Counted from the stretch's first letter, positions 1-10,394 are shown. The stretch is 64,000 nucleotides of DNA from Microbacterium sp. TPD7012 (GCF_003075395.1 NZ_QDFV01000001.1:310001-374000); one strand, 5' to 3'. Numbers and translations: made by a program. Notes: a model not told the origin generated them from the sequence alone.

Positions 1-2201
1 TCACTGAGTCACGAACAGAGCGGGCCGGGCTCGATATCGGTTCGCCGCTTGTCGACTTCGTCGAGCGGGAAGCGCTCGAAGGGACCGGAGTTGAGGCCGC
101 GCACTTCTGGCAGGGCTTCGCCGAGATTCTTCGCGATCTCACGCCGACGAACAAGGCACTCCTCGCCGAACGCGACGGGCTCCAAGATGAGATCGACGCG
201 TATCATCGTCGTCACCCCGGGCGCCCGGACGCCGAACACTACCGGAGCCATCTTCAGTCCATCGGCTACTTGGTACCGTCACCCCAATCGGTGAACGTCA
301 CGACGGAGAATGTTGATGCGGAGATCGCCGGTATGGCCGGTCCACAGCTTGTAGTCCCGCTGCTCAACGCTCGGTTCGCAGTGAACGCCGCCAACGCGCG
401 GTGGGGTTCGCTGTACGATGCCCTCTACGGCACCGATGCGATCTCCGAAGAGGGCACGCTCGCCAGGCGCAGGCAATACAACCCGGAGCGAGGAGCTGCC
501 GTCGTGGCGTTCGGACGACGCCTGCTAGACGAGGTCGCGCCGCTGCAGTCAGGATCTCACGCCGACGCCGATGCTTACTGGATCGAAGACGGATCACTGC
601 GGGTGCAGATCGACGACGTCATCTCGGGACTCGCTGATCCGCAGGTCTACGTGGGATTCGCAGGGCAGGCGCAAGCTCCGCGTGGCGTACTGCTGAGGCA
701 CAACGGCCTCCACATCGAGATCGTGATCGACCGCGAGAACCCAATTGGGGCCACCGACCGCGCCGGAATCGCGGACATCGTCGCCGAGTCAGCAATCACG
801 ACGATCATGGACCTCGAAGACTCAGTCGCGGCAGTCGACGTCGAGGACAAGGTTCTCGGGTACCGAAACTGGCTCGGGCTCATGCGCGGTACGTTGAGCG
901 CGGACGTCGACAAGGGCGGACAAACCTTCACGCGCGTTCTGAATCCGGACCGGGAGTACACCGCCAGCGACGGCAACTCGGTGAGCCTGCCCGGTCGCTC
1001 CCTCCTGTGGATCAGAAACGTCGGGCATCTGATGACAACGGATGCCGTTCGAACGGCTGACGGGGAGCCTGTGCCGGAGGGTATCGTCGATGCGGTCGTG
1101 ACCGTGCTCGGGTCGTTGGCCGACTTGCGAGGTCCGACTGCGAAGAACAACTCGCGATCCGGATCCGTCTACATCGTCAAACCCAAGATGCATGGGCCCG
1201 CTGAGGTGGCCTTCGCCGGCGAGCTGTTCTCACGAGTGGAGTCTCTGCTGGGTCTCCCGCACGCGACGGTCAAGATCGGGATCATGGACGAGGAACGCCG
1301 CACCTCCGCGAACCTCGCCGCATGCATCCACGCCGTGGCAGATCGGGTCGCGTTCATCAACACTGGGTTCCTCGACCGCACGGGTGACGAGATCCATACG
1401 TCGATGCACGCGGGGGTCATGATTCCGAAGGGTCGCATGCGCGACGAGACCTGGCTTCGCGCCTATGAAGCTGCGAACGTCGCAGTCGGGACACAGGCTG
1501 GGTTGCGAGGACGCGGTCAAATCGGAAAGGGGATGTGGGCTATGCCCGACCTCATGAACGACATGATCGAGCAGAAGGGAGGCCAGCTCCGCGCGGGCGC
1601 CACCACCGCATGGGTGCCGTCTCCCACAGCCGCGACTCTGCACGCGCTCCACTATCACGAGGTCGACAGTCGCCAGGTCGCAGAAGGATTGGCGGGCCAT
1701 CCGGTTCCCGATCTGGACGAACTGTTGACGCTCCCGCTCGCCGAGGAGGACCTGTCAGGCGCTCTGGTTCGAACTGAGCTCGACAACAACGTCCAGTCGA
1801 TCCTGGGATACGTCGTGCGCTGGGTGGATCAGGGCGTCGGATGTTCGAAGGTGCCAGACATCCATGGCGTCGCCCTCATGGAGGATCGCGCTACTCTGCG
1901 CATCTCGAGCCAGCTCCTCGCGAACTGGTTGCTCCATGGAGTGGTCAGTGAAACTGAGGTGGACGACAGCCTGCGACGCCTTGCAGCTGTTGTGGATGAG
2001 CAGAACGCCGCTGACCCCTCCTACTCGTCTCTGGAGGGCGACAGCGGAGGGAGCTTGGCTTTTCACGCGGCGCGCAGGCTGATTTTTGAAGGAGTGCACC
2101 AGCCGAACGGATACACCGAACCGCTCCTGCACGAGCTGCGGCGAATGAAGAAGAGTCAGGACTCGCTCGCTGCAGCGGGAGCGGAAGTCAGCGCGCGGTA
2201 G
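1..2201 (+). CDS. glcB: Malate synthase G, 5' end outside the window
   Basis: Malate synthase G condenses glyoxylate with acetyl-CoA to malate in the cytoplasm. The frame is already open at base 3 and gives 732 residues; the family is about 720-740, so only a few residues and the start codon are missing. Family blocks run throughout: [31 protein letters not shown], substrate-binding [17 protein letters not shown], metal-site [10 protein letters not shown] and [13 protein letters not shown], and near the C-terminus [19 protein letters not shown] with the conserved cysteine and catalytic aspartate. An in-frame TTG at 270 is not the start, because the residues before it (from [11 protein letters not shown] on) still follow the family. 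The DUF4862 gene follows 144 bp downstream on the same strand. The gene heads a catabolic island, which suggests that glyoxylate is an end product there (inference). Confidence 0.97.
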   Translation, partial: TESRTERAGLDIGSPLVDFVEREALEGTGVEAAHFWQGFAEILRDLTPTNKALLAERDGLQDEIDAYHRRHPGRPDAEHYRSHLQSIGYLVPSPQSVNVTTENVDAEIAGMAGPQLVVPLLNARFAVNAANARWGSLYDALYGTDAISEEGTLARRRQYNPERGAAVVAFGRRLLDEVAPLQSGSHADADAYWIEDGSLRVQIDDVISGLADPQVYVGFAGQAQAPRGVLLRHNGLHIEIVIDRENPIGATDRAGIADIVAESAITTIMDLEDSVAAVDVEDKVLGYRNWLGLMRGTLSADVDKGGQTFTRVLNPDREYTASDGNSVSLPGRSLLWIRNVGHLMTTDAVRTADGEPVPEGIVDAVVTVLGSLADLRGPTAKNNSRSGSVYIVKPKMHGPAEVAFAGELFSRVESLLGLPHATVKIGIMDEERRTSANLAACIHAVADRVAFINTGFLDRTGDEIHTSMHAGVMIPKGRMRDETWLRAYEAANVAVGTQAGLRGRGQIGKGMWAMPDLMNDMIEQKGGQLRAGATTAWVPSPTAATLHALHYHEVDSRQVAEGLAGHPVPDLDELLTLPLAEEDLSGALVRTELDNNVQSILGYVVRWVDQGVGCSKVPDIHGVALMEDRATLRISSQLLANWLLHGVVSETEVDDSLRRLAAVVDEQNAADPSYSSLEGDSGGSLAFHAARRLIFEGVHQPNGYTEPLLHELRRMKKSQDSLAAAGAEVSAR

Positions 2202-2345
2202 GGAGAGCGGCAGCGATTCCATGCACCGAGCTGAACGGCGCTGTCTGCGCGCACCTCTCGGGTCACCTGGTTGCCCCGCTCGACACAGCGCAGGCGGCTC
2301 AGCCGAGCTCTGTGACGGCGAAACGGATCGAAGGACTGAACGACT

Positions 2346-3302
2346 ATGACCAAGCGCATCGTCTCCGCATACGCAGCCGCGTCGCGCGAGCTGTCGAGCG
2401 ACCCGGAAGCCGAGGCCAAGTGGTACGGGGCCCTCCGCGACTCGGAGCTGGTCGATGGCCTCGAGTTGTCGTACACGAATGGATTCCACCCGGGTGGCAG
2501 TGATCATCTGACGGCCCTCCTCGACCCGGAATGGTCATTGGTAGTGACGAGCATCCGACGAACGCTCGGAGCCGGCTACCGGAACCCGGCATACGGATTG
2601 GCTTCAGCGGATGAAGCTGGACGCCGGGCAGCCGTCGATGACGTTGCGGAGCTCCGGCGTCAAATCGCGCAGCTTGACCGACCGATTCTCGCTGTGGAGC
2701 TCCACTCGGCCCCCAACCGCGGTCGGGCCGAATCAAGCGCCTCTGATCTCAAGCACTCCCTGGAAGAAATCCTGTCCTGGGACTGGGGAGACAGCAAGAT
2801 CGTGCTGGAGCACTGCGACGCCTTCCGTACGTCGAACCACGTCCAAAAGGGCTACCTTTCGCTGGTGGAGGAGCTCGATGTCGTCCGCGACCTGTCGACG
2901 CAGCAAAGCACGAACCTGGCGATGGCTCTGAATTGGGGTCGCTCAGTGATCGAGGTCGAAGATATTCGGGGGGCGCAGGAACATCTGGAGCTCGCACTCG
3001 AATCGGGACTACTGAGTGCCTTCGTCTTTTCCGGCGCAGCCGCGGTCGACAGCGCATTCGGCCCAGCATGGCGAGACGTTCACCTTCCGCTCGCAGAGGA
3101 CGAGCCGACCTCGCTCCTGACAGCCGCGGATATCGAGGCTGCTGTCGAACGGCTGCCGCTCAGTCTGGACTATGTAGGGGTGAAGACCACCTCCCGCCCC
3201 GACCGGCAAGGCATCGACCGTCTCGTCGAGACCTTCAGGTTGCTGGCCGTGACCGACCAGCATGCGCGAAGTGCAGGATTGGTGACCGCCGCCGGATCGT
3301 GA
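2346..3302 (+). CDS. DUF4862 family protein
   Basis: This 318-residue cytoplasmic protein starts MTKRIVSAYAAAS and resembles DUF4862 proteins, an uncharacterised family often found in actinobacterial sugar-acid catabolic loci. No signal peptide or membrane segment is visible. Alternating segments such as PILAVELHSAP, SKIVLEHCDAF and NLAMALNWGRSVIE look like strands of a TIM-barrel fold with acidic and histidine residues at their ends, as in sugar isomerase or epimerase barrels; the fold is an inference. AAGGA at 2331-2335 lies about 10 bases before the ATG. It may be cotranscribed with glcB and converges on the enolase-superfamily gene 33 bp downstream. No reaction can be assigned. Confidence 0.8.
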   Translation: MTKRIVSAYAAASRELSSDPEAEAKWYGALRDSELVDGLELSYTNGFHPGGSDHLTALLDPEWSLVVTSIRRTLGAGYRNPAYGLASADEAGRRAAVDDVAELRRQIAQLDRPILAVELHSAPNRGRAESSASDLKHSLEEILSWDWGDSKIVLEHCDAFRTSNHVQKGYLSLVEELDVVRDLSTQQSTNLAMALNWGRSVIEVEDIRGAQEHLELALESGLLSAFVFSGAAAVDSAFGPAWRDVHLPLAEDEPTSLLTAADIEAAVERLPLSLDYVGVKTTSRPDRQGIDRLVETFRLLAVTDQHARSAGLVTAAGS

Positions 3303-3335
3303 TGGCACCAGCCCGGTGACGCGCGGGCTACGGCT

Positions 3336-4442
3336 TCAGCGCGTCGACGGCTTGTCCGTGATGGCGTGATCCGCGGCCTTGAGGAACTCCGGCAGGATCT
3401 CGACTCCCCATCCAGGAGCGGTGGTCATCTGCACGTGACCGTTCTCCACCTGCGGCATCGGAGAGTAGATTCCCTGGAAGTAGGGAAACTCTTCGATGCC
3501 CCACTCCTGATACCCGCTCGCCGAGGGCTGAGACGCTGCAAGATGCAAGTTGAAAACCTGGATCATCGAGGGGTTCGCGCTGTGGGGGGCAGCGGTCAGG
3601 CCGGCCGCCTCGGCCATCTGCAGAACCTTGCGTGCGCGCGCCAGGCCGCCTACATACCCGATGTCGGGCTGGATGATATCGACCGTCCGCGTTCGGATCA
3701 TGCGGTGGAACTGTGGCAATGAGGTCTCCTGCTCGCCTGCGGCCACGGGGATGTCGAGAACGTCGGCGACGTGCGCAGTGGACTCGAGGTCGGTATACGC
3801 GCACGGTTCCTCGAAATGACCGTAGCCGTTGTCTTCGAGTATGCGACCCACGCGGATGGCCTCAGGAGCGGAGTAGCCGCCGTTCGCGTCGGCGTGCAGG
3901 ACGACGTCAGATCCGAGCATCTCGCGGACGGTCGCGATCATCGAGCGCGAGCGCCCTGGCCAGACGTCGGTGTCGCGCCCCATGACATTGCCGATCCGGA
4001 GTTTGAACGCTTCGAAACCGTGCGACTCCCGCAGCGCGAGCATGCGCTCCGCCTCCGCTTCCGGAGTGGTCTTCCGACTCATGGAGGAGCCGTACACGGG
4101 GATGCTCGTCCGCACCGTCCCGCCCAGTAGCTGGTAGACCGGGCGCTGTACGGACTTGGCCAGCAGGTCGTAGATCGCTGAATCGATGCCGCACAGTGCG
4201 CGCCAGAGAACGGACCCGTACACCTTGTGACTCTTCGACGTGAAGGCGTCCACGAGCGCTTCCCAGTCCCACGGGTCCTTACCGATGAAGAAGGGCGCAA
4301 CGTAGGAATGAAGCATCCCCGTCGAGACGTCCGCGTAGTACGGAGCGGTCTGTCCCCATCCTTCATGACCGTCGTCAGTGCGGACACGCACGACCGCGAG
4401 CAGGGGGCCGCGGGAGAACGTTTCTATGCTGGTGATCTTCAT
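3336..4442 (-). CDS. Enolase-superfamily (mandelate racemase/muconate lactonizing type) acid-sugar dehydratase-like enzyme
   Basis: A 368-residue protein of the mandelate racemase branch, whose members abstract the proton alpha to a carboxylate; most in this setting dehydrate aldonic or aldaric acids. The capping domain begins MKITSIETFS. The barrel shows K-L-R (FKLRIGN) where a KxK pair is usual, the metal ligands in HADANGGY, FEEPCAY and AAGEQE, and a late D...H pair in QPDIGYVGG and AAPHSANPS, so the metal site is complete. The frame could begin at 4523, but the family N-terminus starts at the ATG at 4442; the extra 27 codons lie over the operator region and look untranslated. The exact substrate is unknown. 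Two LacI-type operators lie 52 and 87 bp upstream. Confidence 0.88.
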   Translation of the reverse strand: MKITSIETFSRGPLLAVVRVRTDDGHEGWGQTAPYYADVSTGMLHSYVAPFFIGKDPWDWEALVDAFTSKSHKVYGSVLWRALCGIDSAIYDLLAKSVQRPVYQLLGGTVRTSIPVYGSSMSRKTTPEAEAERMLALRESHGFEAFKLRIGNVMGRDTDVWPGRSRSMIATVREMLGSDVVLHADANGGYSAPEAIRVGRILEDNGYGHFEEPCAYTDLESTAHVADVLDIPVAAGEQETSLPQFHRMIRTRTVDIIQPDIGYVGGLARARKVLQMAEAAGLTAAPHSANPSMIQVFNLHLAASQPSASGYQEWGIEEFPYFQGIYSPMPQVENGHVQMTTAPGWGVEILPEFLKAADHAITDKPSTR

Positions 4443-4493
4443 CGATGCTCCTCGTGTGATCTCTCGTGGCCCTGCTACCAAAGGATAACGAAT

Positions 4494-4509
4494 CGGCAAC
4501 CGGTTGTCA
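4494..4509. promoter_or_regulatory. LacI-type operator 1
   Basis: The core CAACCGGTTG at 4497-4506 is a perfect 10-bp palindrome with a central CG, as LacI-family operators have. It lies in the divergent region between the dehydratase-like gene and the binding-protein gene. The same core recurs at 7461, 15029 and, with one change, at 4531 and 12636. Binding by the LacI protein encoded at 11451-12545 is inferred. Confidence 0.75.
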
Positions 4510-4528
4510 TTATTTTCCTCCACCTATA

Positions 4529-4542
4529 GTCAATCGGTTGCC
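4529..4542. promoter_or_regulatory. LacI-type operator 2
   Basis: The core CAATCGGTTG at 4531-4540 differs by one base from the perfect palindrome and matches the operator before gntK exactly. Its centre is 34 bp from that of operator 1, about three helical turns, so both could be bound on the same face of the DNA. It lies 73 bp before the start of the solute-binding protein gene. Confidence 0.7.
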
Positions 4543-4613
4543 AAGCGCGTATCGTGAGCGTGCATCAGCCATCCGGCATCCGAGGCCGGAGTCACCAACG
4601 AAGGAGTTCGGTT

Positions 4614-6170
4614 GTGCCTATGTCTCTAGTGAAACGCCCGCAGCGGGCAGTCGCGTTCATTGCTGCCCTGGCCGTTGCGGTCGGACTCTCCGGTTGTGCG
4701 GGTGCCGCCGAACCGTCGCCCCAGTCGGGCGAGGGCGCGGACAGCACAGCAACTCTCAGCCTCGCGGTGCAGAGTCCGCCACGCTCGCTCGACCCCGTCG
4801 ACCTCGACGCAGGCCAGCAGGCGTTCGTGTGGTCATCGATCTACGACACGCTTCTCTACCGCGACAACGAGGGCGAGATTCAGCCCAACGCGGCTTCCGC
4901 GTGGGAGTGGAGTGAGGACGGCCTCACCCTGACTTTCACCATCCGCGACGGGATGACTTTCAGCAACGGCGACCCCGTAGACGCTGAGGCGGTGAAGGCG
5001 ACCTTCGAAAGAAATACGGAACGCACGGGTCAGCAGCAGGAAAAGATGCAGTACGTCGACGCGATTGAGGCGCCAGACGCGGAGACTGTCGTCCTGACCT
5101 TCTCGACGCATGACCCCGCGTTTATCTTCAACATGACTCAGGACGGCGGCGTGATCTCACACCCCGCGACCGTCGACGAGGAGCGGACGACCACCAACCC
5201 CATCGGGTCGGGACCGTACACGCTGAACACGGAGAAGAGCGTCAATGGTTCTAGCTACGTCCTCGAGCGCCGAGACGACTACTGGAACGTGGACAAGTAC
5301 CCATTCAAGACGTTCACGGTGAAGGTGCTGCAGGACCAGACGGCGGCTCTCAACGCGCTGCGTTCAGGCCAGGTCGACGTTGCCAGCGTGCCGGCGAACC
5401 AGGTCAGCAGCGTCGAGGGCAACGGGATCTCGACGGTTTTCGTTCCCGCAATCTCCGGTGCCTTCATCAACCTCGCTGACCGCGGCGGAGTCAAGGAGCC
5501 CGCGCTAGCGGACGTTCGGGTGCGCCAGGCCATCAACTTCGCGCTGCCGCGCGAGCAGATGGTGAAGCAGCTGCTCTTCGGGGCCGGGCAGGCCACGGAC
5601 CAGCTCTTCAACGCCAAGGGGTCCGCGTACCTCGAAGAACTCGAGGGCTACTACGACTTTGACGTGGACAAGGCTCAGAAACTGATGAACGAGGCTGGAT
5701 ACGCAGATGGCTTCACGCTGACGATGCCGAGTTCCCCGGTGTCGCTGAACTTCGAGCCGACGATCAGCCAGGCGCTCGCTGACATCGGGATCACAGTGGT
5801 CTGGGACGCAGTGCCTGCTGGCAGTGCCAACGCAGCTGTGGCGACAGGGGAGTACCCCGCATTCTTCGCCACGTCCGCCGCCGTGCCGCCGGAGCGTGAG
5901 GTGGTGCGTCAGCTTCAGAGTGCCGCTCAGAATCCGTTCAGCTGGCATGATCCGGAGCTGGACGCGCTGATTGCAGCGGCGAATGACGAGCTCGACGACG
6001 AGAAGCGAGCTGAGATCTACCAGGACGTCAACCGGTACGTCACCGAGAACGCGCTGTTCGCGCCGCTCTTCTACCTCGGAACCACGTTGGGCATCAAGGA
6101 CGGAATCGAGCGCCTCGGCGATGGAACAACCCCGTTCTCGACCGTGCGCCTTTACGGAGTCGCCGACTGA
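4614..6170 (+). CDS. ABC transporter substrate-binding lipoprotein, family 5 (peptide/opine/glycoside type)
   Basis: This 518-residue extracellular binding protein would deliver a ligand to the permeases encoded from 7654. The lipoprotein signal is clear: KRPQ, a hydrophobic stretch, then lipobox LSGC near residue 28. Mature-protein features of SBP family 5 follow: SLDPVDLDAGQQAFVWSSIYDTLLY, the TFTIRDGMTFSNGDPVDAEAV region, and NPIGSGPYTL. GTG at 4614 is chosen because AAGGAG lies 7 bases upstream; ATG at 4620 is the alternative, and the longer frame from 4554 would start before that Shine-Dalgarno site. The gene is monocistronic and separated from its transporter genes by the divergent dehydrogenase, but shares their operator. 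Substrate unknown; context favours a sugar-acid derivative over a peptide. Confidence 0.92.
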   Translation: MPMSLVKRPQRAVAFIAALAVAVGLSGCAGAAEPSPQSGEGADSTATLSLAVQSPPRSLDPVDLDAGQQAFVWSSIYDTLLYRDNEGEIQPNAASAWEWSEDGLTLTFTIRDGMTFSNGDPVDAEAVKATFERNTERTGQQQEKMQYVDAIEAPDAETVVLTFSTHDPAFIFNMTQDGGVISHPATVDEERTTTNPIGSGPYTLNTEKSVNGSSYVLERRDDYWNVDKYPFKTFTVKVLQDQTAALNALRSGQVDVASVPANQVSSVEGNGISTVFVPAISGAFINLADRGGVKEPALADVRVRQAINFALPREQMVKQLLFGAGQATDQLFNAKGSAYLEELEGYYDFDVDKAQKLMNEAGYADGFTLTMPSSPVSLNFEPTISQALADIGITVVWDAVPAGSANAAVATGEYPAFFATSAAVPPEREVVRQLQSAAQNPFSWHDPELDALIAAANDELDDEKRAEIYQDVNRYVTENALFAPLFYLGTTLGIKDGIERLGDGTTPFSTVRLYGVAD

Positions 6171-6192
6171 GGCCATCCCGAACACCGCCACA

Positions 6193-6232
6193 GCACCGCG
6201 GCCCGCTTCTTTCGTGAAGCGGGCCGCGGTGC
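6193..6232. terminator. Intrinsic terminator-like hairpin after the binding-protein gene
   Basis: A perfect 16-bp stem (6193-6208 with 6217-6232) around an 8-base loop lies 22 bp after the stop at 6170. There is no long T run on either side, so efficiency is uncertain. It also sits in the convergent gap with the dehydrogenase gene. Confidence 0.75.
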
Positions 6233-6387
6233 CGTTGGTGCCAGATCTTCATGTCCCGGGTGAAGTTGGCGGGCAGCACACGGCGCAGTGAAGTCGCCCA
6301 AGCAGGAGCGGTACTCGAGTAAGGCGGACGCCGTCGCATGCTCGACCCGGGTCTCCTCCGCGGGCCGTCGACGGCTTACCCGGGGAG

Positions 6388-7380
6388 TCAGCGGGAGAAG
6401 AGGTCCTCGGGGCGTAGCTGATTGATGAGCTGTTCTCCCGCGCGGTATCGGCGGACGTTCTCCACGATCATCTGCACCGAACGCTGTGTCCGGTCAACCA
6501 GCTTGGGTGTGACGTGCGGCGTGATGATGACGTTGGGCAGGTCCCAGAGCGGCGATTCTGGCGGGAGCGGCTCGGGATCCGTGACGTCCAGCCCTGCGCC
6601 GGCAATACGGTTCTCCATCAGCGCGGCGATGAGCGCCTCTTGATCGATGAGCTGGCCACGTGCGACGTTGATCAGAACGGCCGACCGTTTCATATCGCCG
6701 ATGCGTTCCTCGTCGAAGAGGTGAAAGGTGTCATTGGTCAGCGGCGCTGCGATCATGATGACGTCGGACTGCGACACGAGTTCGCCGATGTCATCGCCCG
6801 ACTGCGAGACGAGAAGGAGGTCGACGAGCCCGTCCGGCACGTTCGCGCTACGCGTGTAGCCCACGACCCTCATGCCGAAGGCACGGCCCAGGCGGGCGAT
6901 CTCTCGCCCCGTACTACCCAGCCCGACCACCCCGAGGGTCTGCCCATGCAGAGCGAGCCGGTCGTGGTATCCGGGAATGCCGCCCCATTCGTGCCTCGAC
7001 TGCTTGTCTGCCAGCGCTCGTGCGTCGAACGCGAGACCGAGGGCGAAGAAGAAGGCGTGCTGTGCAAGCGCCGACGCTGACCGCCCAGCTGAGCCCGTGA
7101 CAATGAGGCCTTTCTCGAAGACTTCGGGTCGCGCTGACTTCGTAAGACCCGCTCGGTCGCAGTGCACCCACTGGAGGTTCGGTGCGGCGAGGAAGCGGTC
7201 GTCGATCTCCCACACGTGCACAGCAACATCCACGTGTTCAAGCGCCTCGGCGATTGCGGCTGAGTCATTGGGTCGCGTCACGACGACATCGGCGGGTGCG
7301 AACGCCTTGCGGAGGTCGTCGAGGTCGGAGTCGGGGAATGGGACCGTCACCAGTACGCTTCGAATCTCTCGGTTGAGCAT
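6388..7380 (-). CDS. D-2-hydroxyacid dehydrogenase family protein (NAD(P)-dependent)
   Basis: A 330-residue cytoplasmic oxidoreductase that interconverts 2-oxo acids and D-2-hydroxy acids. The Rossmann motif is GLGSTGREIA in the middle of the protein. The three catalytic residues of the family are present: arginine in LINVARGQLID, glutamate in DVTDPEPLPP, and histidine in VIITPHVTPK. The N-terminal half is the divergent substrate-binding domain, so the substrate (glyoxylate, hydroxypyruvate or a keto sugar acid) cannot be read from sequence. The gene is divergent from the permease operon, with an operator between them, so it is probably part of the same LacI-controlled pathway. Confidence 0.9.
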   Translation of the reverse strand: MLNREIRSVLVTVPFPDSDLDDLRKAFAPADVVVTRPNDSAAIAEALEHVDVAVHVWEIDDRFLAAPNLQWVHCDRAGLTKSARPEVFEKGLIVTGSAGRSASALAQHAFFFALGLAFDARALADKQSRHEWGGIPGYHDRLALHGQTLGVVGLGSTGREIARLGRAFGMRVVGYTRSANVPDGLVDLLLVSQSGDDIGELVSQSDVIMIAAPLTNDTFHLFDEERIGDMKRSAVLINVARGQLIDQEALIAALMENRIAGAGLDVTDPEPLPPESPLWDLPNVIITPHVTPKLVDRTQRSVQMIVENVRRYRAGEQLINQLRPEDLFSR

Positions 7381-7457
7381 TTCACAGCCTTTCAGGGAGG
7401 TAGAGCGGTAGCCGGGTATCCCGTGCAGAGCTCTGACCTTGCAACCATAACCGATTT

Positions 7458-7473
7458 TGGCAACCGGTTGCGA
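7458..7473. promoter_or_regulatory. LacI-type operator 3
   Basis: The perfect palindrome core CAACCGGTTG is at 7461-7470, flanked by G and C that extend the symmetry. An extra half-site-like GCAACC is at 7441-7446. It lies 81 bp before the dehydrogenase start and about 185 bp before the permease start, so it could control both divergent units. Confidence 0.75.
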
Positions 7474-7653
7474 AGTGACCCGTTGCGTGGTTCACTAGGA
7501 GCGCGGTCACCATCACAGTGCCGCCCGACCCGATGACGAAGGAGTCACTTCCATGGTGGATTGTCCCGCTAGCCGGATCCTGTCGGAGCGCCGCTCCGAC
7601 GCGAGCGGATCGTGCTGGCCCAGCTCTGCCGGTCGGCGGGCGGGAGGAGTGTC

Positions 7654-8595
7654 ATGATCATGTATTCGCTCCGCCGCATCGCCAGTGGTGTGGTGCTCGC
7701 GATCTTGGTTACCTTCATCACCTACTGGCTGCTTAGCTTCTCGTTCGATGGGATCGCCGCGAACCTGCTCGGCGCAGCTGCGTCGCCCGAGGCCATCGAG
7801 GCGAAGAAGACTGAGCTCGGGCTCAACCAACCGCTCATTGTTCAGTACGGCGAGTGGCTCGGCGGGGTCTTCCGCGGTGATTTTGGAGTCTCATACTTCA
7901 CCAGCGAGCCGGTCGCTCCCGCGGTGGCCCAGCGCCTGGGTGTGACATTCTCCATCGTGCTCGTTGCCCTCGCGATCAGCACCGTCCTCAGCGTCGTGCT
8001 CGGTGTGCTCGCAGCTTCTCGCGCAGGAGCGGTCGACCGGGCGGCGCAAGGGATCTCGCTCATCGGGCATCTGTTGCCGAACCTTCTTATCGCTATCGCG
8101 CTTGTCGTCGTGTTCGCAATCAACCTGCGGTGGGTGCCGGCGACCGGCTTCACTCCATTCTCGGAGAGCCCGTCGGCGTGGGCCGCTGCGATCACCATCC
8201 CTGTTGTCGTGCTCGTCATCAATGGCGTTGCGAACATGTCCGCGCAGGTGCGCGGAACGATGATCGGCGAGTTGCAGAAAGACTACGTTCGCGTGTTGCG
8301 GTCACGAGGGATCTCCACCCGCTCCATCGTTTACAAGCACGCGCTGCGGAACGCTGCATCGCCGGCTCTGGTGGTGCTCTCGCTCGAGGTGATCGGCATG
8401 TTCGGCGGCGCGATCATCATCGAGAACGTTTTCGCGCTCCCGGGCTTCGGCTCGTTCGCGTTCAATTCTTCGCTTCAGGGCGACCTGCCAGTGATCCTCG
8501 GGATCATCGTGTTCGGCGTCTCCCTTGTTGTCTTTGTCAACCTCGTGACTGACCTGGTCAATGGTTGGCTCAACCCGAAGGCGAGAGTCCATTGA
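7654..8595 (+). CDS. ABC transporter permease, DppB type
   Basis: A 313-residue inner-membrane permease of the binding-protein-dependent family. It has the DppB layout: N-terminal MYSLRRIASGVVLAILVTF transmembrane helix, an extracellular segment with ELGLNQPLIVQYGEWL and GDFGVSY, then a five-helix core. The cytoplasmic EAA loop, which docks the ATPase, is seen at DYVRVLRSRGISTRSIVYKH. The start is ATG 7654, 4 bases after GGGAGGAG; ATG 7660 is 10 bases after it and equally possible. The stop overlaps the next gene by 4 bases. First gene of a three-gene operon. Confidence 0.93.
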   Translation: MIMYSLRRIASGVVLAILVTFITYWLLSFSFDGIAANLLGAAASPEAIEAKKTELGLNQPLIVQYGEWLGGVFRGDFGVSYFTSEPVAPAVAQRLGVTFSIVLVALAISTVLSVVLGVLAASRAGAVDRAAQGISLIGHLLPNLLIAIALVVVFAINLRWVPATGFTPFSESPSAWAAAITIPVVVLVINGVANMSAQVRGTMIGELQKDYVRVLRSRGISTRSIVYKHALRNAASPALVVLSLEVIGMFGGAIIIENVFALPGFGSFAFNSSLQGDLPVILGIIVFGVSLVVFVNLVTDLVNGWLNPKARVH

Positions 8596-10394
8596 GTACC
8601 GACACGATCTTGATCGAGGCCGAAGCGGCCTCAAAGAGTCCGCGACGCAACGCCTGGCGACGCCTTCTTCGCGATCCGCAGGCAGTCATCACGGGAGTCT
8701 TTCTCGTGCTGGCATTCGCCGCCGGAGTCCTCGCTCCGCTGATCACCCAACACGGTCCGAACGACTCGTCTCTGGACGCCGTGAATGCCCCCGTGGGCAC
8801 CGAGGGATATCTCCTGGGCGGAGACCAGAGTGGTCGTGACATCTTCGCGCGACTGATCTACTCGATCAACACCGCGGCGATCTCCGGCTTGATCGGTGCA
8901 GGTGTGGCCATCGTCATCGGCATGACCGCCGGGCTGATCGGAGGCTACTTCGGTGCCCGACTCCGTGCAGGCGTCGAGTGGCTGTTCAGCTTGATCATGG
9001 CGTTCCCCGGGCTACTGATCCTCATTGCACTCATGCCCCTCACGGGAGGCGATTTCCGTGCGACCATGCTCATCTTCGGAATTCTTCTCTCCCCGGGGAT
9101 CTACCGCATCGTGCGCAACGTCACCGTCGGTGTGAAGGGCGAACTGTTCGTCGACGCGGCTCGTGTATCCGGCGTCAGCACCGTGCGCATCCTCCTACGC
9201 CACGTCATGCCGGTTGTGCGGGGCCCCGTGATCATCGCGACGGCGTTTCTAATCGGAACCTCCATCGGGGTGCAGTCCGGTCTCGCGTTCCTAGGACTCG
9301 GGTCGGCCGAGGAGCCGAGTTTCGGAGCCATGCTCTCCTCCGGGTTCCAAAATCTGTACGTGTACCCATTGCAGTTCATCTGGCCCGCTGCACTGTGGGG
9401 TCTCATGAGCGCGAGCCTTGTACTGTTGGGCAACTCGCTCCGGGACGCATTGGAGGGGGAGCGCCCCAAGGCGGCCAAGTTGGGCTCACGGACGGAGCGG
9501 CGCAAACGGTCGGCGGCAGACGCCGAGGGGGCGACGTCGGCCCGGCCCGAGGACACGGTTCTGTCCATTCGTGACCTGCGGTTGGGGTACCCCAAGCCAG
9601 ACGGCGAGATGCGGGAGATCCTGAAGGGCGTCTCGTTGGATCTCCGGGTTGGAGAGACCCTCGGCCTCGTCGGCGAGTCCGGCTCCGGCAAGACACAGAC
9701 CGCATTCGCCGCGCTGGGGCTACTTCCCCCTGCTGCGCGGATCACTGGCGGGTCGATCCTGCTCGAGGGGCGCGAGGTTCTCGATCTGAGCGAGAAGGAG
9801 CTTCGCTCGGTCAGGGGAGGGACTATCGCGTACGTGCCGCAGGAGCCGATGTCCAGTCTTGACGCGACGTTCACCATTGGCTCGCAGCTCGTAGAAGGCA
9901 TTATGGCGACGACATCCAGGTCCCGAGCCGAAGCGAAGACGTACGCACTGCAGCTGCTCGCGCGTGTCGGTATCGCAGATCCTCGCTCAACGTTCGCCTC
10001 CTACCCGCACCAGATCTCCGGTGGAATGGCCCAGCGAGTTCTGATAGCTGCCGCCGTTGCCGCCAAGCCGCGGGTACTGATTGCGGATGAACCGACGACG
10101 GCGCTGGATGTCACCATCCAGGCAGAGATCCTCGATCTTCTTCGCGACCTTCAGGAAGAGATGGGGATGGCCATCTTGCTGGTGACCCACAACTTCGGAG
10201 TCGTCGCGGATATGTGCGACCGCATTGTAGTGATGCGTCATGGCGAGATCGTCGAGACAGGCGATGTCTTCACCGTGTTCCGCGAACCCTCACATCCGTA
10301 CACGCGCAAGCTTCTCGACTCGATTCTCGACGACGACTTCGTGGAGATTGACGTTGAGGATCTCACCCCCACGACGAGCGGAGCGGCACAATGA
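8592..10394 (+). CDS. ABC transporter permease-ATPase fusion, DppC-DppD type
   Basis: One 600-residue chain joins a DppC permease (about residues 20-290) to a DppD ATPase (about 320-590) through a charged linker rich in R, K, A and E. The permease part has [15 protein letters not shown] and the EAA loop near [18 protein letters not shown]. The ATPase part has Walker A GESGSGKT, an ISGGMAQRV signature, Walker [10 protein letters not shown] and switch histidine VTHNFG. TTG at 8592 is chosen because it overlaps the previous stop (TTGA); the frame extends to TTG 8565 but inside the upstream gene. Such fusions are known in actinobacteria. The signature reads SGGMA, not the usual SGGQ. Confidence 0.92.
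   Translation: MSTDTILIEAEAASKSPRRNAWRRLLRDPQAVITGVFLVLAFAAGVLAPLITQHGPNDSSLDAVNAPVGTEGYLLGGDQSGRDIFARLIYSINTAAISGLIGAGVAIVIGMTAGLIGGYFGARLRAGVEWLFSLIMAFPGLLILIALMPLTGGDFRATMLIFGILLSPGIYRIVRNVTVGVKGELFVDAARVSGVSTVRILLRHVMPVVRGPVIIATAFLIGTSIGVQSGLAFLGLGSAEEPSFGAMLSSGFQNLYVYPLQFIWPAALWGLMSASLVLLGNSLRDALEGERPKAAKLGSRTERRKRSAADAEGATSARPEDTVLSIRDLRLGYPKPDGEMREILKGVSLDLRVGETLGLVGESGSGKTQTAFAALGLLPPAARITGGSILLEGREVLDLSEKELRSVRGGTIAYVPQEPMSSLDATFTIGSQLVEGIMATTSRSRAEAKTYALQLLARVGIADPRSTFASYPHQISGGMAQRVLIAAAVAAKPRVLIADEPTTALDVTIQAEILDLLRDLQEEMGMAILLVTHNFGVVADMCDRIVVMRHGEIVETGDVFTVFREPSHPYTRKLLDSILDDDFVEIDVEDLTPTTSGAAQ

Noticed and set aside
270-2201. TTG at 270 as the start of malate synthase
   Set aside because: Translation upstream in the same frame continues the family N-terminus to the window edge.
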